Assembly (NCBI GenBank): GCA_022826485.1
Contig: JAJDUU010000047.1
Span: 1-64,000, forward strand
Origin: Chloroflexota bacterium
Lineage (GTDB): Bacteria > Chloroflexota > UBA11872
Direction of reading: 5' to 3'
DNA: 64,000 bases
Shown here: in pieces, positions 24,907 through 33,410 of the stretch
How the letters are laid out: every line of letters begins with the position of its first letter
Numbering within the stretch: position 1 is the stretch's first letter
Program-made: the position numbers and the translations under genes
Notes under the pieces: generated by a model
The model's input: the letters and a program-made list of their open reading frames with translations, nothing else
Database searches by the model: none
What the model was told of the DNA's origin: nothing

Positions 24907-25692
24907 CTAGACCATGCCCTGGGTCGTGTAGCCCCAGAGGTCGTACTCGCCGCCCTTGGCCAGCACCTCGTCGGCGTAGTCCTCGGCATTGTCCCGCGGG
25001 CGGTATCCCAGCTCGGTGACGGCATTGGTGATGTCCCAGTAGGCGCGCGCGTTGGCCGAAATTCCATAGTAGATGCCCCAACGAATGCCGGGCGCCTCGA
25101 CCGACCGGCGCACGAGATTGACCAGGTCGCGGTCGCTCAACCAGGTCGAGAGGATGCGCGCGCCGGAATCCCATTCCGGCGGCTTCAGGCGGTACTTATA
25201 GCTGCCGATGCGCAGGCAGACGACCTCCATCCCGAAGCGGTCCGAGTAGTAGCGGCCCACCGCCTCGCCCCACACCTTGGCGACGCCGTACATGCCGTCG
25301 GGACGGGGCGTGGACTCGGCGTCGCAGCGCTCGCCGACAAGCTCGTACCAGCCGGTGGCGTGGTTGGAGCTGGCGAACACGAAGCGTTTCACGCCCGCCC
25401 GCCGCGCAGCTTCGTAGGCGTTGTAGACGCCGACAACGTTCGGTTGCAGATACGGTCCCAGATCGTCGGTGTCATGGTTCGACTTGGCGTGCATGTGGAC
25501 CACCGCGTCCTGCCCGGCGAACGCCTCGGCGACGGCGTCGATGTCGTCGAAATCCAACACGCGAAAGCGAGGATCGTCCTGCGCCTGACGCGATGTGCCG
25601 GTGAGCGTGAAGACGCCGTCCAGGTCCTCCATCAGCGTGCGCCCGATCACGCCGGTCGCGCCGGTGACGATCACGTTGGGTCGATTGCTCAC
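24907..25692 (-). CDS. NAD-dependent epimerase/dehydratase, uronate dehydrogenase-like
   Basis: A 261-residue extended short-chain dehydrogenase. It has the cofactor motif VTGATGVIGRTL, FVFASSNHATGWYEL (the SSNH segment also seen in uronate dehydrogenases), and the catalytic YGVAKVWGEAVGRYY. Uronate dehydrogenase oxidises galacturonate or glucuronate to the aldarolactone; this is the best guess but other sugar epimerases share the fold. I chose the GTG at 25692 because gaggag lies about 9 nt upstream and the cofactor motif begins within ten residues. It sits in a likely operon with the aldo/keto reductase. Confidence 0.78.
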   Translation of the reverse strand: MSNRPNVIVTGATGVIGRTLMEDLDGVFTLTGTSRQAQDDPRFRVLDFDDIDAVAEAFAGQDAVVHMHAKSNHDTDDLGPYLQPNVVGVYNAYEAARRAGVKRFVFASSNHATGWYELVGERCDAESTPRPDGMYGVAKVWGEAVGRYYSDRFGMEVVCLRIGSYKYRLKPPEWDSGARILSTWLSDRDLVNLVRRSVEAPGIRWGIYYGISANARAYWDITNAVTELGYRPRDNAEDYADEVLAKGGEYDLWGYTTQGMV

Positions 25693-25821
25693 GGGCGGGG
25701 CTCCTCGGGGGGCAAGGCACGCTGGATTCGCCCCGTAGCGTACCGGTCGCATGCCGGACGGGCATCTTGCGCTGCCGGTGCGGGGGCATTCCTATGCTCC
25801 CGGCTGACCGGGTGTCTCGCG

Positions 25822-26187
25822 TTAGGGCAGGACGCGCTCGATCCAGCCAAGTCGGTGGCGCTGCGCGGCGACCATGCGATAGGCGCGGTCCAGAAGCGAT
25901 GCCACAGCCGGGCTCGTGAGGAGACGTTCCGCGCGTCGGCCCAGGGCCTGGGCCAGCGCCCGGCGCAGCGCCGGACCGGCGGAGTGGACGGCGCCGTGGG
26001 TGTCCGCGAGGTGCAGGGCGGTGCGGCGTTCGGCGGCCGGGAGTGGGGCTAGGAGAGGATTGGCCTCGGGGCGGTTGAAGTCGAGGAGGGCGAGTCGACC
26101 GTGGCGGTCCAGACGGTGCAGGAGCCGGGCGCAGACGCGGCAGAAGGCGCAGTCGCCGTCGTAGAGGACGACCGGATTCCGCCTCAC
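25822..26187 (-). CDS. DCC-family thiol-disulfide oxidoreductase (DUF393)
   Basis: The 121-residue product starts with VVLYDGDCAFCRVCARLLHR, the DGDCxxC signature of the DUF393/DCC family. Members are predicted to be small redox proteins but are mostly uncharacterised. The C-terminus continues with basic, alanine-rich helices (RALAQALGRRAERLL). I chose a GTG at 26187 for the family-like N-terminus; the frame is open far upstream into repeat sequence and a TTG at about 26220 is also possible. It lies alone between a uronate-dehydrogenase-like gene and a repeat block. Confidence 0.65.
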   Translation of the reverse strand: MRRNPVVLYDGDCAFCRVCARLLHRLDRHGRLALLDFNRPEANPLLAPLPAAERRTALHLADTHGAVHSAGPALRRALAQALGRRAERLLTSPAVASLLDRAYRMVAAQRHRLGWIERVLP

Positions 26188-26214
26188 CGCCGGATCAAGG
26201 CCCGTTCCCTCCGT

Positions 26215-26395
26215 CAAACCAACGCCCCGCTCGTCACCCCGGCGAAGAGCCAGCCCCGTACTCGATACGGGGCCGGGGTCCAGAATCGGTGCCGCGCCGC
26301 CAGGATCGACCGGACTGGATTCCGGCCTCCGCCGGAATGACGGAGGTGGTGGTGGGTGCCGGAATGACGAGCGAGGGGCGCGGGATGATATAGCT
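26215..26395. repeat. Dispersed repeat block
   Basis: Non-coding modules on the minus strand of those seen elsewhere: an inverted CCCCGTACTCGATACGGGG-type unit (about 26255-26273), gaccggactggattccggcc (about 26308) and ccgccggaatgacgga (about 26329). Part of it could be read through as the 5' extension of the DCC gene, which I do not believe is translated. Confidence 0.7.
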
Positions 26396-26425
26396 GTCCC
26401 AATTGCGCGAACAGGAGATGAACGC

Positions 26426-27382
26426 ATGGCGCATCACGAGTTCGAGCCTACGACGTATCACAACACCTTTGGCTGGCACGAGCCGCCGCTGACGGTGCAG
26501 CCGGGTGACAGCGTGCGCACGAGCACGGTGGACGCGCGGGGCGGCGACCGGCACGGGAACACCGTCGCCAACCGGGGGAATCCGCAATCGGGGCCGTTTG
26601 CGGTTGCGGGCGCGGAGCTGGGTGACACGCTGGTGGTCACGCTCGACAAGTTGCGCATCACGCGGTCGTGGGGCTTCAGCTCGTCGGCGCTGGCGGCCAA
26701 CGTGCTCGAGTTCAACGACGTGCCCGACTTTAGCGACGAGGCCGACCGATCCTTCTGGGACATCGACCTGGAGGCCGGCACCGTCCGGCTTCAACCGCCC
26801 GAGCGTGCGCCGGCTGGCGAGCCCACGCCGGCGCGAAATCGCATTCACGACGTGGCGCTGCCGCTGCAGACCATGATCGGGTGCGTGGCGGTGGCGCCGC
26901 CGGGACGGCAGCACATTTCGACGGCGACCTCCGGGCCGTTTGGCGGCAATATGGACTACAACGGCGTGGTCGAGGGGCTTCGGCTGTACTTTCCGGTGTT
27001 TGCGCCCGGCGGGCTGTTTCACACCGGGGACGGTCACGCCCTGCAGGGCGACGGCGAGATGGACGGCACGGGGGTGGAGGTGCCGCTGGACGTGACCTTC
27101 ACGCTGGACCTCATCAAGGGCAAGACCATCGAGTGGCCGCGCTTCGAGAACGACACGCACATCATGACGGCCGGCAACCTGCGGCCGCTGGACCAGGCGG
27201 TGCAGCACGCCACGTCCGAGATGGTGCGCTGGCTCGAAGCGGACTACGGCCTGACGGCGCGTGAGGCGCACCTGCTGCTCGGCCGCATGGTCGAATACGA
27301 CCTGGGGAACATGTTCGACCCGGCCTACACCATGATCTGCAAGCTGCGGAAGGACGTGCTGCGGGAGGTGGCGGGGGGCTAG
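26426..27382 (+). CDS. Acetamidase/formamidase family protein (FmdA_AmdA)
   Basis: Predicted hydrolase of formamide or acetamide (to ammonia and formate/acetate), 318 residues. The family pattern is present: TVQPGDSVRTSTVDA near the start, NPQSGPFAVAGAELGDTL, then TSGPFGGNMDYNGV, and FHTGDGHALQGDGEMDGTGVE. These glycine/acid-rich segments are the core of the FmdA fold. A strong caggag site precedes the ATG. It lies next to a YifB-like gene facing the other way. An alternative is a non-hydrolytic sugar-binding relative. Confidence 0.85.
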   Translation: MAHHEFEPTTYHNTFGWHEPPLTVQPGDSVRTSTVDARGGDRHGNTVANRGNPQSGPFAVAGAELGDTLVVTLDKLRITRSWGFSSSALAANVLEFNDVPDFSDEADRSFWDIDLEAGTVRLQPPERAPAGEPTPARNRIHDVALPLQTMIGCVAVAPPGRQHISTATSGPFGGNMDYNGVVEGLRLYFPVFAPGGLFHTGDGHALQGDGEMDGTGVEVPLDVTFTLDLIKGKTIEWPRFENDTHIMTAGNLRPLDQAVQHATSEMVRWLEADYGLTAREAHLLLGRMVEYDLGNMFDPAYTMICKLRKDVLREVAGG

Positions 27383-27389
27383 ACCGTTC

Positions 27390-27530
27390 GCCACCGTATC
27401 GAGTACGGGGCAGGCTCAACCCCAAGCATTCAGCGCACCGCCGGGTTCGACCGGACTGGATTCCGGCCTCCGCCGGAATGACGGAGGGGTTGCGCCAAGG
27501 TCTCTTCCAGGGGGAAGGAATTCAGGCTGA
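27390..27530. repeat. Dispersed repeat block
   Basis: CCGTATCGAGTACGGGGC module (about 27403), gaccggactggattccggcc (about 27449), then gccggaatgacggaggggtt and gccaaggtctc (about 27493-27503), in the same order as at 62.9-63.1 kb. It fills the gap between the formamidase and the YifB gene. Confidence 0.75.
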
Positions 27531-27536
27531 GATTTC

Positions 27537-29048
27537 TTAGGCGTCGTCGAGGCGGGCGCGGTATTGCAGCGCTTCGGCGAGGTGGGCTGGGCCGATCAGC
27601 TCCGCGCCGTCCAGGTCGGCGATTGTCCGCGCCAGCTTGAGCGTGCGGTGGTGCCCGCGTCCGCTGAGGCCCATCCGATCGTGCGCATCGCGCAGCAGGG
27701 ACTCGGCGCGCTTGTCCAGCGTGCACAGCTCCGGCACGAGACGCGCCGTGATCTCGGCGTTCACCCGCAAATCATGGGGCTCGAGGCGTCGCGTCTGGAT
27801 GTCGCGACAGGATTCCACGCGCTCGCGGACGGCTTCGGACGACTCACCGCGGTCGGCTCCCGCCATGTCCTCATAGGGAATCTGCGGCACGTCGACATAC
27901 ACGTCGATGCGGTCCAGCAGCGGCCCGGAGATGCGCCGCCGATAGCGCCGCGCGGCGTCGGCCAGGATGGAGTCGCCGCCCTCGGCATAGCCGCCCGGTG
28001 ACGGGTTCATGGCCGCCACGAGCATGAGGCGAGCGGGCAGCGTGACTGAGTAGTTGGCGCGCACGACGCTGACGGTGCCGTCCTCCAGCGGTTGCCGCAG
28101 GGCTTCGAGCGATTGGCGGCTGAACTCCGGGAATTCGTCCAAGAAGAGCACGCCCCGGTGGGCCAGGCTGATTTCTCCCGGTTGCGGGCTCACGCCGCCG
28201 CCGACCAGCCCCACGTGCGACACGGTGTGGTGCGGCGCGCGGAAGGGCCGCTCGGCGATCAGCGAGGCGCGCTGCGGGATCAGTCCGGCCACGCTGTAGA
28301 TCTTGGTGACATCGATGGCCTCTTCCAGCCCCAGCGGCGGCAGGATCGACGGCACGCAGCGCGCCAACAGGGTCTTCCCGGCGCCGGGCGGACCGATCAT
28401 GAGCACGTTGTGCGCGCCGGCGGCCGCGATCTCCAGCGCCCGCTTCACGTGGGCCTGTCCGCGGACGTCGGCCAGATCGACCGGATAGCTCGAGCGATCG
28501 ACGGTGGTCTTCGTGGCCGGCAGCGGCTCGATCTGGATGAGTCCGATGAAGTGCGCGATGAGCTGCTGCAGCGAGTCCACGGGCAGCACGTCGATGCCGC
28601 TCACGACGGCCGCCTCGGCCCCGTTCATGGCGGGAACGAAGGCGCGCTCCATGCCCGCCGTGCGCGCCTCGGCCACCATCGGCAGAATCCCGTCGGTGTG
28701 GCGCAGCTTGCCGTCGAGCGACAGCTCGCCCAGAAAGACCGCGCGGTTCTCCGTGATATCGCCGAGCTGCCCGGTCGCGGCCAGAATGGCGGCGGCGATG
28801 GATAGGTCGTGCACCGGCCCGACCTTGCGCACGTCGGCCGGCGCCAGGTTGACCGTGAGGCGGCGGTTCGGAAACACGGCGCCGCTGTTGCGAATCGCCG
28901 CGCGCGTGCGCTCCCGCGCCTCCTGCACCGCGGCGTCCGGCAGGCCGACGACGGTGTAGGCGGGAAGCCCCTGGGCTACGTCGACCTCGACGTCGACGAG
29001 CACGCCGTCAAGGCCCACCAGCGCGCAGCTATGCACCTTGGAAAGCAT
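27537..29048 (-). CDS. YifB/ComM family Mg-chelatase-like AAA+ ATPase
   Basis: A 503-residue protein of the YifB/ComM family, linked to branch migration in natural transformation. Domains in order: ribosomal-S5-like N-terminal domain (SCALVGLDGVLVDVEVDV, VVGLPDAAVQEAR, NLAPADVRKVGP). Then a AAA+ core with Walker A GPPGAGKTLLARCVPSILPP, and Walker B VLFLDEFPEFSRQ. The conserved segment MNPSPGGYAEGGDSI and C-terminal sensor region (RMGLSGRGHHRTLKLARTIADL) complete it. Length and motifs are complete. It is a single-gene unit with no competence neighbours. Confidence 0.9.
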   Translation of the reverse strand: MLSKVHSCALVGLDGVLVDVEVDVAQGLPAYTVVGLPDAAVQEARERTRAAIRNSGAVFPNRRLTVNLAPADVRKVGPVHDLSIAAAILAATGQLGDITENRAVFLGELSLDGKLRHTDGILPMVAEARTAGMERAFVPAMNGAEAAVVSGIDVLPVDSLQQLIAHFIGLIQIEPLPATKTTVDRSSYPVDLADVRGQAHVKRALEIAAAGAHNVLMIGPPGAGKTLLARCVPSILPPLGLEEAIDVTKIYSVAGLIPQRASLIAERPFRAPHHTVSHVGLVGGGVSPQPGEISLAHRGVLFLDEFPEFSRQSLEALRQPLEDGTVSVVRANYSVTLPARLMLVAAMNPSPGGYAEGGDSILADAARRYRRRISGPLLDRIDVYVDVPQIPYEDMAGADRGESSEAVRERVESCRDIQTRRLEPHDLRVNAEITARLVPELCTLDKRAESLLRDAHDRMGLSGRGHHRTLKLARTIADLDGAELIGPAHLAEALQYRARLDDA

Positions 29049-29088
29049 GCGCGGATTCTACTCGCGCGATGCCGGGCCGGGGCCGCCG

Positions 29089-30015
29089 CTACTGCGGCAC
29101 GGCCACCGCGACGAAGGTGATGCCCAGCAGCACGTCCTCATCGACGGACGCGACGAACGGCACGTTGGGAATGGTCAGGTTGTAGTCCCCGCGCAGGATG
29201 GTGGTCACCGCCGTGCCCTCGACGCGGTCCGGGTCAACCACGGTCAACTCGGCTTCGAAGATGACCTCGCGCGTGATGTCGCGGATGGTCAGGTTGGTGA
29301 CGATTTGAAACGTCGCCGGCTGGCCAATCTCTAGCGTTTCGGGGAGTCCTTCGAGGCGCACGGGCTCGATCGTGGTGAACTCGTATTGGTCACTCGCCGA
29401 TTCGAGAATCCGCGAGCGAATGGCCCGGTCGCGCCGCTCATCGTCGGTGCGCAGCGTGCGCACGTTGATCCGAATCGCACCCAACTGCGAGGCGCCAAGG
29501 TCGGCGAAGTCGATGATGAAGTCGCCCGCCACCTGATTCGTCGTGCCCACAACCAGCGTGGGCGCTCCGCGCAGGATCTCGTCGATCTCGAACCGGACTT
29601 CCGACTCCTCAGGCACGATGCGATAGAGGACGGCCGACGTCGGAACGCCGCCGTCCGCCGGGGCTGCGGTGGCCGCGAGGGCCTCGGTCGGCGTCGGGGC
29701 TGCCGTCGCGGCAGGCGTCGGCGCCTCGGTCGCGGTGGGTTCTGGGGCAGCCGTCGGCGTCGGCTCAGGGGCTGTCGTCGCCGCGGGAGTCGGGGCTTCA
29801 GTCGCGGTCGGCGTGGGGGCGGCGGTCGCCGTTGGCGCGGGAGGTTCCGGGGTCGCGGTTGCCGTGGGCAGGGCCAGTTGCGGCGCGCTGATGGGCTCAC
29901 TGGCTTCGCCGGCGCCGCCGGAAATGAAGACAAACAGGTAGGCCACGCCGGCGATAACCACGCCAAGCAGGGCGGCGACGGCCAGCCACTGCACAAGTCC
30001 TCCGCGCATCAGCAC
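29089..30015 (-). CDS. Membrane-anchored YceI-domain protein
   Basis: The 308-residue product starts with an uncleaved-looking hydrophobic helix (VQWLAVAALLGVVIAGVAYLF). A ~90-residue Pro/Ala/Thr-rich low-complexity linker follows, then a YceI domain at about residues 130-308. The domain shows YRIVPEESEVRFEIDE, VVGTTNQVAGDFIID, ILESASDQYEFTTIEPVRL and TIRDITREVIFEAEL. YceI proteins bind isoprenoid-type hydrophobic ligands in a lipocalin-like barrel; here the domain is probably held outside the membrane. An ATG at 30009 is an alternative start. It is a lone gene; function in this organism is open. Confidence 0.85.
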   Translation of the reverse strand: MLMRGGLVQWLAVAALLGVVIAGVAYLFVFISGGAGEASEPISAPQLALPTATATPEPPAPTATAAPTPTATEAPTPAATTAPEPTPTAAPEPTATEAPTPAATAAPTPTEALAATAAPADGGVPTSAVLYRIVPEESEVRFEIDEILRGAPTLVVGTTNQVAGDFIIDFADLGASQLGAIRINVRTLRTDDERRDRAIRSRILESASDQYEFTTIEPVRLEGLPETLEIGQPATFQIVTNLTIRDITREVIFEAELTVVDPDRVEGTAVTTILRGDYNLTIPNVPFVASVDEDVLLGITFVAVAVPQ

Positions 30016-30159
30016 TCTGCTCCTATCGGACCGGTCGAAACGGGCTTCGTCAGCGCGATCTCAACTGTTCGAGACTAGGCTAGGCGCGTGCGCCGGCCAT
30101 GCAGACAATGTGCAGATTCGGCGCAGACGCTCGAGCTCCCGCATGGGCTCGCATCAACC

Positions 30160-31026
30160 CTAGGCAAGCTGACCGTGCTGCCGCAACCAGTCCCGCAGCG
30201 GCGACTCGGCGCCGATGTGCTGCAGGGGCTCGTGGCCCTCGCTGGGGTAGTCCAGCAGTTGCCGCCGAATCGGACCGGCGTCCGCCAGCAGGTCGGGCGG
30301 AACCGGCATCGCGTCCTTGTCGCGCCGTCGAATCCAGCGATAGCCGTAGCCGTAGAACAGCGCCCGGCGCGACCACGGCGCGGTGTTGGGGCTGCCGTCG
30401 TGCCAAAGCCGCCGGTCGAAGATGACCGCGCTTCCGGCGGGAGCGCAGACGGGGATGGCGCCGGCGGGCTGTCCCTGACCATCCGGCGGGACGTCGATGG
30501 CGGAGCGCGTGTGAGCGCCGGGCAGCACCCACAGGTTGGCGCTGCCGGGCTGCGAGTGGTCGGTGAGCAGGTAAGCGACCTTCACCGACAGTCGCGCCGG
30601 CACGGACAACTCCGGCATGTCGCGGCCCATCCAGCTCGAATCCTGGTGCCAGTTGAGGGTGTCGCGCGCGGCATCGAAGTCGTCGGCTTGCGGCGGCGTG
30701 ATGATGAGATGGGTGCTGTAGAGGTAGATGTTCGGCCCCAGGATTCCCCAGACCTTGGGGAACAGCCGGGGATGGTCGATCAGGTCCATGAAGGCCGGAT
30801 CGAGCGTGATGAATCCGAGGTGAAGCACGCGCTGGTCGATCCCGGCGTAGCGCTCGGGCGACGCCAGCCGGTCGGCGTCGCGCAATCGATCGAGCACGGC
30901 GTTGAGCGCCCCAACCTCCGCGTCGCTCAGGGCGTCTTCGACCACCAGGTAGCCCTCGGCGTCGAAGCGGGCTCGTTCGTCGTCGGTCAGCGCATGCGCC
31001 AGGCAACTCGGATCCATGGCTCGCAT
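30160..31026 (-). CDS. Phytanoyl-CoA dioxygenase family protein
   Basis: Predicted non-haem iron/2-oxoglutarate dioxygenase, 288 residues. It has the family start (DDERARFDAEGYLVVEDALS), the metal motif NWHQDSSWMG (His-x-Asp) and the distal His of LWHDGSPNTAPWSRRALF. Between them is LLTDHSQPGSANLWVLPGAHT. These enzymes hydroxylate diverse substrates, not only phytanoyl-CoA. It is transcribed with the class III aminotransferase gene (18-bp gap), which suggests an amino- or keto-acid related substrate; that is inference. Confidence 0.86.
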   Translation of the reverse strand: MRAMDPSCLAHALTDDERARFDAEGYLVVEDALSDAEVGALNAVLDRLRDADRLASPERYAGIDQRVLHLGFITLDPAFMDLIDHPRLFPKVWGILGPNIYLYSTHLIITPPQADDFDAARDTLNWHQDSSWMGRDMPELSVPARLSVKVAYLLTDHSQPGSANLWVLPGAHTRSAIDVPPDGQGQPAGAIPVCAPAGSAVIFDRRLWHDGSPNTAPWSRRALFYGYGYRWIRRRDKDAMPVPPDLLADAGPIRRQLLDYPSEGHEPLQHIGAESPLRDWLRQHGQLA

Positions 31027-31044
31027 CGTAGGTGCCGCCCCCGG

Positions 31045-32406
31045 TCAGCGCGTGGCGATGATGGACTCCGCCAGGATTCCCACGGCGCGGTCGATCTGCT
31101 CGTCGCTGATGATCAGCGGCGGCGCAAGCTGCATGGTTCCCCCAAGCAGAGCGCGCGTGGCCAGCCCGCGCTTGAGCGCCTCCGCCGCCACGGCGGTCGG
31201 CCGGTCGCCGACGTGGTAGGGCTCCCGGGTGTCCTGGTCGCGAACCAACTCCACGCCGGACATGAGGCCCGCCGACCGGATGTCGCCGACCTCGGGGAGG
31301 TCGTGGAGCTCATCCAGGCGCCGGCGCAGGCGGCGGCCCTTGGCCGCCACGCCGTCCACGATGCCCTCGTTTTCCAAGATATTCAGGTTCGCCAGGGCCA
31401 CGGCACAGGGCACGGGGTGGCCCGAATAGGTGAACACATGCATGAGGGGCGGGTCGCCCGGCGCCTCGCGCATGGCGTCTCGCAGATGCTGCCGCAGCAT
31501 CACGCCGCCCAGGGGCAGGTAGCCGCTGGTGACGCCCTTGGCAAAGGTCATCATGTCGGGTACTACGTCCTCGTGCTCCGAGCCGAACCAGGCGCCGGTG
31601 CGACCGAAGCCGGTGATCACCTCGTCGGCGATCATGAGCACGTCATACCGGTCGCAGACCCCGCGCACGGCGCGGAGGTAGCCGTCCGGCGGCACGATTA
31701 CGCCGCCGGTGCCGAGCACGGGCTCCATGATCACGGCGGCCACGCGCTCCGGTCCCAGCTCCTCGATGCGGCGCGCCACCGCCTCGGCGCCGGCGATGTC
31801 GTCGACGTCAATATCGGCGGGACCGTACTCGTCCCAGCGATAGGGATACGGAGGCGGCACCTTGTCGAAGCCCTCGGCAAGATCGCCGAAGACGCCGTGG
31901 TATTCGGTGAGCCCGGTTGCCGACCCTGCTCCATGGGTAAGGCCGTGATAGCCGCGTGCGTGCGAGAGCACCAGCGATTTCGTGGCCTTGTCCTGCAACC
32001 GCCAGTAGTAGCGCGCGAACTTGAAGGCAGTCTCGTTGGCTTCCGCCCCGCCCGACGTGAAGTAGGCCGCGGTGAGGTCGCCGGGGGTGAGAGCTGCCAA
32101 CCGTGCGGCCAGCTCGATCGCCGGCTGGTGGGAAAACCCGCTCGATGTGTGGGCGAACGCCAAGCGCCGCATCTGATCGGCCGCCGCATCGGCCAGCTCC
32201 GCGCGGCCGTGGCCGACGTTGACGCACCACAGGCCGGAGGTTCCGTCCAGGATCTCGCGTCCGTCGGCCAGCCGCAGCGTGGCGCCGCTGGCGGATTCGA
32301 CGATCACCGGGCCGGTGCGCGCATGGTGACCGGCGCGCGTGAGCTGGTGGATCAAGTGCTCAATGTCCGCCGACGCTAGCGCGTCGTGCGTCGTGGCTTC
32401 GAGCAT
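31045..32406 (-). CDS. Class III (PLP-dependent) aminotransferase
   Basis: Predicted omega-type aminotransferase that moves amino groups between amines or beta/gamma-amino acids and a keto acid. The 453-residue product has the PLP aspartate in VLMIADEVITGFGRTGAW. The catalytic lysine is in MTFAKGVTSGYLPLGGVML. Other family parts are VNVGHGRAELADAA near the N-terminus and the ring-binding segment SGGAEANETAFKFAR. It lies between the PhyH gene and the PmoA-like gene, all minus strand. The donor is unknown; taurine, beta-alanine and pyruvate transaminases share this pattern. Confidence 0.88.
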   Translation of the reverse strand: MLEATTHDALASADIEHLIHQLTRAGHHARTGPVIVESASGATLRLADGREILDGTSGLWCVNVGHGRAELADAAADQMRRLAFAHTSSGFSHQPAIELAARLAALTPGDLTAAYFTSGGAEANETAFKFARYYWRLQDKATKSLVLSHARGYHGLTHGAGSATGLTEYHGVFGDLAEGFDKVPPPYPYRWDEYGPADIDVDDIAGAEAVARRIEELGPERVAAVIMEPVLGTGGVIVPPDGYLRAVRGVCDRYDVLMIADEVITGFGRTGAWFGSEHEDVVPDMMTFAKGVTSGYLPLGGVMLRQHLRDAMREAPGDPPLMHVFTYSGHPVPCAVALANLNILENEGIVDGVAAKGRRLRRRLDELHDLPEVGDIRSAGLMSGVELVRDQDTREPYHVGDRPTAVAAEALKRGLATRALLGGTMQLAPPLIISDEQIDRAVGILAESIIATR

Positions 32407-32414
32407 GGGGCGTC

Positions 32415-33410
32415 CTAAGGGCGGTCGGCCGCGCGCGGAATGCTAGCACCGGCGCCGGTTTCGGCCGCGAAACGAGCGGCGTGCGCCGCAACGTCGGCCT
32501 CGACGGCGTCGCCGTCGTGCGCCAGCAGCCGAATCCCGAGGTCAAGCGTGTCGCCTCGCGGCAGGGCGGCAGCCTCGCGCGCGAACGGGTTCACGTTCAC
32601 GGTGCCCCAGTCATAGGCCACCCACGGCACGTGCGCCGTGGACGCGTGTCCCAGGATGGTGAGGCCAGCCGTCGCGTCGTGTGGAGCGGGACCGGACGCG
32701 TCAACCCACGCGGACGCGTGATTCGTGATTGCCGCCCCACCGCTGCGGCCGTCGGCGTCGATCAGCGTTCCGCCATCGACGACGCGCAGGCCATAGGCCA
32801 GGCGCACGGTGAAATAGGCGTGCCGGGTCGGGCCGATCGTCAGGTCCCAGTCGGTTGGCCTGAGCCGCGATCGAATGTCGACCGTGTTGACGACATCGCC
32901 GGGTCGAATGTCGGTGATCCTGGTTTCCAGGGCGAGAACACGCCGGCCGTCCGTGGCCCCCCACTCCTCCGGTCCTTGCCACTGGATCGTTTGCACGACG
33001 CGCAGGTGATCCGGGGCCAACTCAGTCGCGCCGACGTCCACGGACCAGGTGCGACCGGGCGCGCGTCCTTGAAATACGTTGTTGGCATAGAGGTTGTAGG
33101 TGCCGGACTCCGTCAGCGGCGATATCGCCGGCGTCAGCGGCGGGAACTTGGCCCTGAGCATGTCCGCGCCGACCGTGACCGAGTCGTGGTGTGGATGGTC
33201 GACGGGGCTCTCCGCGGTCAGCGGCACGCCGTCCGGCGAATACAACGGGTAGAGGTAGCAGCGGTGCTGGCCCTGGGTGAACGAGCAAATGGGCCGGCCG
33301 CGCCAGGCGACGGCGACCCGGCGCGCCTGGGGGGTGGCCGCCCGGGGCAGATCGAGTTGCTCGGTGGTAACCGAGAAATGCTCGAGGTCCGTGCCCAAGC
33401 CGTCGCTCAT
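32415..33410 (-). CDS. PmoA-like / DUF6807 family protein
   Basis: A 331-residue protein resembling the PmoA-like (DUF6807) family, with the signature SPVDHPHHDSVTVGADML (His-rich core) and the C-terminal WVAYDWGTVNVNPFAREAAAL. I know no established biochemical function for this family; it is often found near sugar or dehydrogenase genes. Its stop overlaps the neighbouring FAD oxidoreductase's start region by 4 bp (ATGA), and it follows the aminotransferase by 8 bp, so it belongs to the same operon. The N-terminal 40 residues are less conserved. The role in the operon is unclear. Confidence 0.68.
   Translation of the reverse strand: MSDGLGTDLEHFSVTTEQLDLPRAATPQARRVAVAWRGRPICSFTQGQHRCYLYPLYSPDGVPLTAESPVDHPHHDSVTVGADMLRAKFPPLTPAISPLTESGTYNLYANNVFQGRAPGRTWSVDVGATELAPDHLRVVQTIQWQGPEEWGATDGRRVLALETRITDIRPGDVVNTVDIRSRLRPTDWDLTIGPTRHAYFTVRLAYGLRVVDGGTLIDADGRSGGAAITNHASAWVDASGPAPHDATAGLTILGHASTAHVPWVAYDWGTVNVNPFAREAAALPRGDTLDLGIRLLAHDGDAVEADVAAHAARFAAETGAGASIPRAADRP

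Noticed and set aside
30088..32379. A 763-codon plus-strand frame across PhyH and aminotransferase genes
   Set aside because: It is antisense to two strongly supported genes and has no recognisable motif.
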